Shown: positions 59,452 through 64,000 of the stretch, piece after piece
Numbering within the stretch: the first letter of the stretch is position 1
Layout of the letters: every line of letters begins with the position of its first letter
Assembly: GCF_000406165.1 (NCBI RefSeq)
Contig: NZ_CM001977.1
Span: 3,988,280-4,052,279, forward strand
DNA length: 64,000 nucleotides
Reading direction: 5' to 3'
DNA from: Dickeya zeae NCPPB 2538
Lineage (GTDB): Bacteria > Pseudomonadota > Gammaproteobacteria > Enterobacterales > Enterobacteriaceae
Notes under the pieces: model-generated
Database searches by the model: none
The model's input: only the letters and a program-made list of their open reading frames with translations
What the model was told of the DNA's origin: nothing
Program-made: the position numbers and the translations under genes

Positions 59452-61197
59452 TTAACCGGCAAAGTTTTTCCTGATAAGCCCCAGCAACTCGTCACCGAAA
59501 GAGTGTGGGTTAAGCATGTTTTGCACCCCCAACACAAATTTGCCGTCACCGGGACTCATTTCCCCAGCCAGATGCTTGGACGAGACAATAATGTCGGTTG
59601 TCGGGAGTTTGGACTTGTAATCTGCCACGGCGCAGGAGTCCATGATGTGCGGCACTCCCCGTTGTTCAAGAAACTTGCCGATCTTCATCTTCATCATCAT
59701 GGAAGAGCCCTGCCCGTTGCCGCACACCGCCAGAATACGCACGGCACGTCCCTCAGTCGGCATCGCTGATTGCGGCTCGACAGGGTCGATGTCGGTCTGA
59801 TCGGTGACCGGCTGCGCATTGTCTTCTTCCTGACGCAGAGTGCGTGATGCGAAGTACATGTAGACACCAGCCCCCGCCAGCAGCACAAAGAAGAACAGGG
59901 ATGAGAACGACAGCGCTTGCATAATGGGTGGGAACACCAGCGCCCAGTCCGCCATCCCCATCCAACCGTTGAAGCTGGTACCGTTATGGGCAAACAGGTG
60001 AATTGCCCAGGCCGACCCCAACACTTCGATAATTCCCATCACGAAGCAGATCTTCATCACCGCGCGCCAACCGCCAAAGTGGTTGGCAAATACCCCAATG
60101 GTGGCGTTAGAGAAGAACATCGGGATAAAACCGGGGATAATCATGATAGAGGAGTTGAGCAACAGCAGACCGAGCACCGCCAGGAACTGCCCCAGCGTCC
60201 CCCAGATAAAACCAAACACCATCGCGTTAGGGGAATAGGCATAGATAGCCGCGCAATCAATCGCCAGCACGGCATTGGGGATAACGCGCTCGGAAATCCC
60301 TTTAAACGCTTCAGACAGTTCGGCCACGAACATGCGCACACCGGCCACAATCACCTGAATCGCCACCGCGAAGCGAAGGCCGGTTTCCAGAATATAAATG
60401 GTCCAGTGGGTCGACCCGGCCATTTTTTGCAGGTTATCCAGGCCGAACGACAGCAGGATAATGCCGAAGAAGACCGTCATCACAATGGCGGTGGCGGTAA
60501 TACTGTCGTGGAAAATATGCAGCCATTTCGGCAGCTTGAGCTGATCAACGCTGTCTTCCTTGTCGCCCAGTTTAGGAGCCAGCCTGGTGGCTATCCAGGA
60601 AGCGACCTGCTGCTGATGGCCGATAGAAAACCCCGCCCCACCGGTAACGGCCTGGGTCGGCTTAAACATAATGTTGGAGGAAATCCCCCAATAGAGCGCC
60701 ATGATCACCGCGGTATACAGGATGGTTTCCCACATGGAAGCCCCCATCACCACGTAGAACACCGCCACCAGCCCGACCTGCTGAAACATGATGTGGCCGG
60801 TGAGCATGATGGTGCGAATGCCGGTCACACGGCGGAACACCACCAGCAGGATATTCAGACCGAGCGCCAGCAACACCGCATACCCCACCCAGGAGTAACG
60901 GCTTCCCATGGTTTCCATGGTCGCCATCATGGTGGTGTAAGGGTCGATGACCGAACCGGTCAGGTGGTGGTACTCAGAGATTTTGTCTATCACCGGCTTA
61001 AAACCAGACACCAGGGTCGTTGACCCCACCTGCACCAGCATGAAGCCGACGATGGTTTTCACCGTGCCTTTCACCACGGTGGTGCCGTCACGTCTAAGCA
61101 GCAGATAGCCGATACAGGTCACTAACCCCAGTAACAACGGGGCCTTGGTCATCACCTGGCTGTAGAAAATGTAAAAAACGCTGTAGAGGGTTTCCAT
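59452..61197 (-). CDS. ulaA: Fused PTS ascorbate EIIC-EIIB (UlaA-UlaB)
   Basis: A 581-residue single polypeptide joining the ascorbate channel (EIIC/UlaA, about 1-450, ten or more membrane segments, MLTGHIMFQQVGLVAVFY, VIPNAVLAIDC) to EIIB/UlaB (about 488-581). A charged linker of about 38 residues (SRTLRQEEDNAQPVTD...) lies between. The EIIB phosphocysteine is Cys492 in ILAVCGNGQGSSMMM. In E. coli these are two genes, ulaA and ulaB. It imports and phosphorylates L-ascorbate. It is the first gene of its operon, divergent from ulaG. Confidence 0.93.
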   Translation of the reverse strand: METLYSVFYIFYSQVMTKAPLLLGLVTCIGYLLLRRDGTTVVKGTVKTIVGFMLVQVGSTTLVSGFKPVIDKISEYHHLTGSVIDPYTTMMATMETMGSRYSWVGYAVLLALGLNILLVVFRRVTGIRTIMLTGHIMFQQVGLVAVFYVVMGASMWETILYTAVIMALYWGISSNIMFKPTQAVTGGAGFSIGHQQQVASWIATRLAPKLGDKEDSVDQLKLPKWLHIFHDSITATAIVMTVFFGIILLSFGLDNLQKMAGSTHWTIYILETGLRFAVAIQVIVAGVRMFVAELSEAFKGISERVIPNAVLAIDCAAIYAYSPNAMVFGFIWGTLGQFLAVLGLLLLNSSIMIIPGFIPMFFSNATIGVFANHFGGWRAVMKICFVMGIIEVLGSAWAIHLFAHNGTSFNGWMGMADWALVFPPIMQALSFSSLFFFVLLAGAGVYMYFASRTLRQEEDNAQPVTDQTDIDPVEPQSAMPTEGRAVRILAVCGNGQGSSMMMKMKIGKFLEQRGVPHIMDSCAVADYKSKLPTTDIIVSSKHLAGEMSPGDGKFVLGVQNMLNPHSFGDELLGLIRKNFAG

Positions 61198-61736
61198 AAC
61201 GTTGCTCCGTCCGACATAAGGACACTGACACTGCTATTGGATTGCTATTGGAGTAGTGGACTCGATCACCACCCGTCCAGGTATGGGTTGCTTACATTCT
61301 GTGGGCGGAGGACAGCTAGGTCGTCGCCCTGGTAAACTCACAAACAATCATATTTCATCATTAAATGATTTTTTGTGATGAATGTCTTGCCGATAAGATC
61401 TCTTAAATACGGGATTCTCAGTGAGATTAGCTAGCATTTGCGAATGGTTTTCCCTGCCATCTAGCGATTCCCTCATAGAAGGCATGAATAAGAAAAATAA
61501 AAATAAGCTTTAAAACAATAAAATAAGATAAATCCCACCTGAAGCAGGTTATGAAAGATTCGTCCATATCACAAAATAATCATCGCAATCATTGATAATC
61601 AAAAAAACCATTGTTATAGTCACGAAAAATCACAACCAATCATAGATGCGCAGCCATGTGCGTCATGTCATTGTCCGATGACCCGCTGCCGGGTTCGCGA
61701 TCGCAGTGCGGCATCCAAACCAGAAAGGTACGTCCG
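61198..61736. promoter_or_regulatory. Divergent ula control region
   Basis: The 539-nt gap between the two ula operons is A/T-rich. For ulaG a promoter TTGATA (61592-61597), 17-nt spacer, TATAGT (61615-61620) is visible. For ulaA the minus-strand -10 TATGAT (61352-61347) has a candidate CRP site at 61374-61389 centred 41.5 nt upstream of the inferred start. The hexamer AATCAT recurs at 61346, 61578, 61587 and 61638, with inverse ATGATT at 61365 and ATCA-T-TGAT at 61588-61596; these are candidate UlaR operators. No gene is seen. Confidence 0.6.
61232..61253 (-). repeat. 11-bp tandem duplication before ulaA
   Basis: TGCTATTGGAT (61232-61242) is followed directly by TGCTATTGGAG (61243-61253). 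It lies in the leader of the fused ulaA gene, 35-56 nt before its start. Confidence 0.75.
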
Positions 61737-62804
61737 ATGAGCAAGATTGATGAGATCACCCGTGAATCCTGGATACTGAGCACCTTCCCCGAATGGGGCA
61801 CGTGGTTAAACGAAGAGATTGAGCAGGAAAACGTGAAACCGGATACCTTTGCCATGTGGTGGTTGGGGTGTACCGGCATTTGGTTGAAATCGGCGGGCAA
61901 TACCAATATCTCTATCGATTTCTGGTGTGGTACCGGCAAGAAAACCCACGCCAACCCTTATATGAACAAACAGCACCAGATGATGCGTATGGGCGGGGTT
62001 CGTAAGCTACAACCCAATCTGAGAACCTCGCCGTTCGTGCTCGATCCCTTTGGAATCAATCAGATCGACGCGGTACTGGCGACCCACGACCATGCCGATC
62101 ACATCGATGTGAATGTGGCGGCAGCGGTACTGAAAAACTGCGGTAACCACGTGAAATTCATCGGCCCCAAAGCCTGTGTGGATCTTTGGCTGCGCTGGGG
62201 TGTGCCGGAAGATCGTTGCATCGTCGCCCGCGTCGGCGATGAAATTCCGGTCGGCGACATCGTTATCCAGGTGCTGGATGCGTTTGACCGCACCGCGCTG
62301 GTAACGCTGCCTGCCGGGGTGTCCTCAAAAGATAAAAACATTCTGGATGGCATGGACGACCGGGCCGTCAACTATCTGGTCAAGACATCGGGCGGCAACC
62401 TCTATCACTCCGGCGATTCCCACTACTCCAACTACTACGCCAAACACGGCAACGACTACCAGATTGACGTCGCCCTGCTCTCCTATGGCGAGAACCCGCG
62501 CGGTGTCACCGACAAAATGACCTCGTCAGACATTCTGCGCGCTGGCGAGTCGCTCAACGCCCAGGTGGTTATCCCGTTCCATCACGATATCTGGGCCAAC
62601 TTCCAGAGTGACCCACGTGAAATTGAAGTGCTGTGGAACATGAAGAAAGACCGGCTTGGTTACCGCTTCCGCCCGTTCTTCTGGCAGGTCGGCGGTAAAT
62701 ACACCTTCCCAACCGACAAAAACACGCTGCATTACCAGCATCCACGCGGCTTTGACGACATCTTCGTTGACGAACCGGAGTTGCCTTACAAGTCCTTCCT
62801 GTAA
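61737..62804 (+). CDS. ulaG: L-ascorbate-6-phosphate lactonase UlaG
   Basis: UlaG opens the lactone ring of L-ascorbate 6-phosphate to 3-keto-L-gulonate 6-phosphate. The 355-residue metallo-beta-lactamase-fold enzyme has the metal motif THDHADHID and the conserved NYLVKTSGGNLYHSGDSHYS and PFHHDIWANFQ. The start MSKIDEITRESWIL at 61737 (AAGG upstream) aligns with E. coli; the frame extends 27 codons further. It is the first gene of the divergent ulaG-ulaE-ulaR operon. Confidence 0.96.
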   Translation: MSKIDEITRESWILSTFPEWGTWLNEEIEQENVKPDTFAMWWLGCTGIWLKSAGNTNISIDFWCGTGKKTHANPYMNKQHQMMRMGGVRKLQPNLRTSPFVLDPFGINQIDAVLATHDHADHIDVNVAAAVLKNCGNHVKFIGPKACVDLWLRWGVPEDRCIVARVGDEIPVGDIVIQVLDAFDRTALVTLPAGVSSKDKNILDGMDDRAVNYLVKTSGGNLYHSGDSHYSNYYAKHGNDYQIDVALLSYGENPRGVTDKMTSSDILRAGESLNAQVVIPFHHDIWANFQSDPREIEVLWNMKKDRLGYRFRPFFWQVGGKYTFPTDKNTLHYQHPRGFDDIFVDEPELPYKSFL

Positions 62805-62892
62805 CACACAGGTGCAGGCCATGAACCGTCCACTGGGGCATTCATGGCCTGCGCCACGCACAGCAAGGCAGAACCGCAACAGAGGGAGCAAC

Positions 62893-63765
62893 ATGCACAA
62901 CTTTGACAAGCCCTTTCGCCTTGGGCTCTACGAAAAGGCGCTACCCGCCGCGTTCACGTGGGAAGAGAAGATTCTGGTCGCCAAAGAACTGGGGTTTGAT
63001 TTCATTGAGATATCCGTCGATGAATCGGACGAAAAATTACAGCGACTGGCGTGGAGCGATGACGAAACCTACCAGCTGCGGCATCTGTGCGAGAAAAACA
63101 ACTTCCCGTTACAGTCGATGTGTCTGAGCGCCCACCGCCGCTTCCCCTTCGGCTCACACGACCCGGCTATCCGTGAAAAAGCCCATGAGATCATGGAAAA
63201 AGCGATAAACCTGGCTTACAAGCTGGGCATTCGCTGCATCCAGTTGGCGGGCTACGACGTTTACTACGAGTCGCCATCGGCAGAAACCCATCAGCGGTTT
63301 ATCGAAGGCATGAAAGCCGCCACCCGCATGGCCGAACGGGCCGGTGTCATGCTAGGGGTCGAAATCATGGATACGCCGTACCTCAATTCGCTGAGCAAAT
63401 TTGAGGTGCTGAAAAAAGCCATCCCGTCCCCTTACTTTATGGCTTACCCGGATGTGGGCAACATCACCGGCTGGAACTACGACACCTGCACCGAGCTAAA
63501 GCTCAGTTGCGATCACATCGTACAAATCCACCTTAAAGACACCCGCAAGGTTTCCGCACACAGTCAGGGGCAATTCCGCGATCTGGTGATTGGTGAAGGC
63601 GAGGTGGATTTTGCTGCCATTTTCCGCACCCTGGCCGAAATGGGTTACAACGGCCCGTTGGTACTGGAGATGTGGGCCAAAGACGAACAATGGGCGGCTA
63701 ACCTGAAACTGGCTCGTACACGACTGGCCGAAATAGGCCGTCAGGCCGGTTTGGCGCTGGCCTAA
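62893..63765 (+). CDS. ulaE: L-xylulose-5-phosphate 3-epimerase UlaE
   Basis: UlaE interconverts L-xylulose 5-phosphate and L-ribulose 5-phosphate. The 290-residue TIM-barrel epimerase (xylose isomerase-like fold) has ILVAKELGFDFIEISVDE, RFPFGSHD, LGVEIMDTPYLNS and the metal-binding HLKDTRK. GAGGGAG lies before the ATG. In E. coli it is within ulaABCDEF; here it lies with ulaG on the other strand, so the operon is rearranged. Confidence 0.95.
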   Translation: MHNFDKPFRLGLYEKALPAAFTWEEKILVAKELGFDFIEISVDESDEKLQRLAWSDDETYQLRHLCEKNNFPLQSMCLSAHRRFPFGSHDPAIREKAHEIMEKAINLAYKLGIRCIQLAGYDVYYESPSAETHQRFIEGMKAATRMAERAGVMLGVEIMDTPYLNSLSKFEVLKKAIPSPYFMAYPDVGNITGWNYDTCTELKLSCDHIVQIHLKDTRKVSAHSQGQFRDLVIGEGEVDFAAIFRTLAEMGYNGPLVLEMWAKDEQWAANLKLARTRLAEIGRQAGLALA

Positions 63766-63796
63766 TCCGATGTCGTCAAAAGAATTCCAGGAACGG

Positions 63797-63825
63797 CTGT
63801 CATTCACGCGCATGCGGGATATAAT
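63797..63825 (+). promoter_or_regulatory. ulaR promoter
   Basis: CTGTCA (63797-63802), a 17-nt spacer and a perfect -10 TATAAT (63820-63825) lie before the ulaR ATG at 63863. It falls inside an in-frame upstream open stretch from an ATG at 63770, which argues for the downstream start. Confidence 0.65.
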
Positions 63826-63862
63826 CATAAAAAAATCAGATTCAATCACCATCAGGCACGAT

Positions 63863-64000
63863 ATGACGGAAGCCCAGCGCCACAGCGCCATCCTGGAATT
63901 ACTCAATCAAAAACGCCATCTGTCGGTCACGGGCATCATGCAGGCCTTTGATATTTCTCCCGCCACCGCCCGCCGCGACATCAACAAACTCAACGACTCC
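63863..64000 (+). CDS. ulaR: DeoR-family repressor UlaR (5' part, cut by window end)
   Basis: The first 46 codons read MTEAQRHSAILELLNQ, then a DeoR-type helix-turn-helix ending ISPATARRDINKLND, close to E. coli UlaR. The rest of the gene lies beyond the window. It should repress the ula genes until ascorbate 6-phosphate is present. AGG lies 6 nt upstream. An in-frame ATG at 63770 would add 31 residues but lies upstream of the candidate promoter. Confidence 0.88.
   Translation, partial: MTEAQRHSAILELLNQKRHLSVTGIMQAFDISPATARRDINKLNDS

Noticed and set aside
59917..61023. Long plus-strand open frame (368 codons) antisense to ulaA
   Set aside because: Its composition (very rich in His, Gln and Asn) reflects the other strand of a membrane-protein gene; no family is recognisable.

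Overview
The window is chromosomal DNA from a gammaproteobacterium of the Enterobacterales. The translation-gene super-cluster (str, S10, spc and alpha operons), the yrdA-aroE-tsaC-dprA / def-fmt-rsmB-trkA-mscL block and the yheO-fkpA-slyX-slyD-kefBG-yheSTU-prkB-yhfA-crp block are in enterobacterial order, and the proteins read close to E. coli. The accessory genes (a GGT-like enzyme with an amino-acid ABC importer, an ethanolamine-type permease with a kinase, a Tat-exported oxalate-decarboxylase-like cupin, an ascorbate operon beside crp) and the general look suggest a soft-rot member such as Dickeya (Pectobacteriaceae). That genus call is inference.

Layout. 1-10 kb: yrdA; then yrdB-aroE-tsaC-yrdD-smg-dprA on the minus strand; def-fmt-rsmB-trkA-mscL on the plus strand; arfA and a DUF1992 gene (zntR, expected between them, is missing). 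10-24 kb: alpha operon (rpsM-rpsK-rpsD-rpoA-rplQ), spc operon (rplN to rpmJ) and S10 operon (rpsJ to rpsQ), all minus strand, with their promoters, leaders and terminators visible. rplW carries an apparent one-base frameshift in an A-run. 24-31.4 kb: bfr-bfd, the str operon (rpsL-rpsG-fusA-tuf) and yheO-tusDCB. 31.5-40 kb: an insertion between yheO and fkpA holding eptA-pmrA-pmrB (lipid A modification with a PmrA box) and a GntR regulator, polar amino-acid ABC importer and cytoplasmic GGT-like hydrolase. 40.2-41.5 kb: fkpA and slyX. 41.5-47.2 kb: a second insertion between slyX and slyD with an AraC regulator, an APH-fold kinase, an ethanolamine-type permease and the Tat-exported bicupin. 47.3-57.3 kb: slyD, yheV, kefB-kefG, yheS, a LysE exporter, yheT-yheU, prkB, yhfA and crp. 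57.4-64 kb: an ascorbate (ula) locus of two divergent operons, ulaAB(fused)-ulaC-ulaF-ulaD and ulaG-ulaE-ulaR, the last cut by the window end.

How it fits together. Conserved translation and housekeeping genes form the backbone; the fkpA/slyX neighbourhood and the region after crp carry accessory metabolism. Three nutrient themes are visible: import and cytoplasmic cleavage of a gamma-glutamyl-like or other amide compound, uptake and phosphorylation of an amino alcohol, and ascorbate phosphotransfer catabolism with a candidate class II CRP promoter. These accessory regions also hold an unusual number of short (10-17 bp) tandem duplications, one of which triplicates the ribosome-binding site of the GGT-like gene. 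No tRNA, rRNA, IS element, prophage or CRISPR array was recognised.
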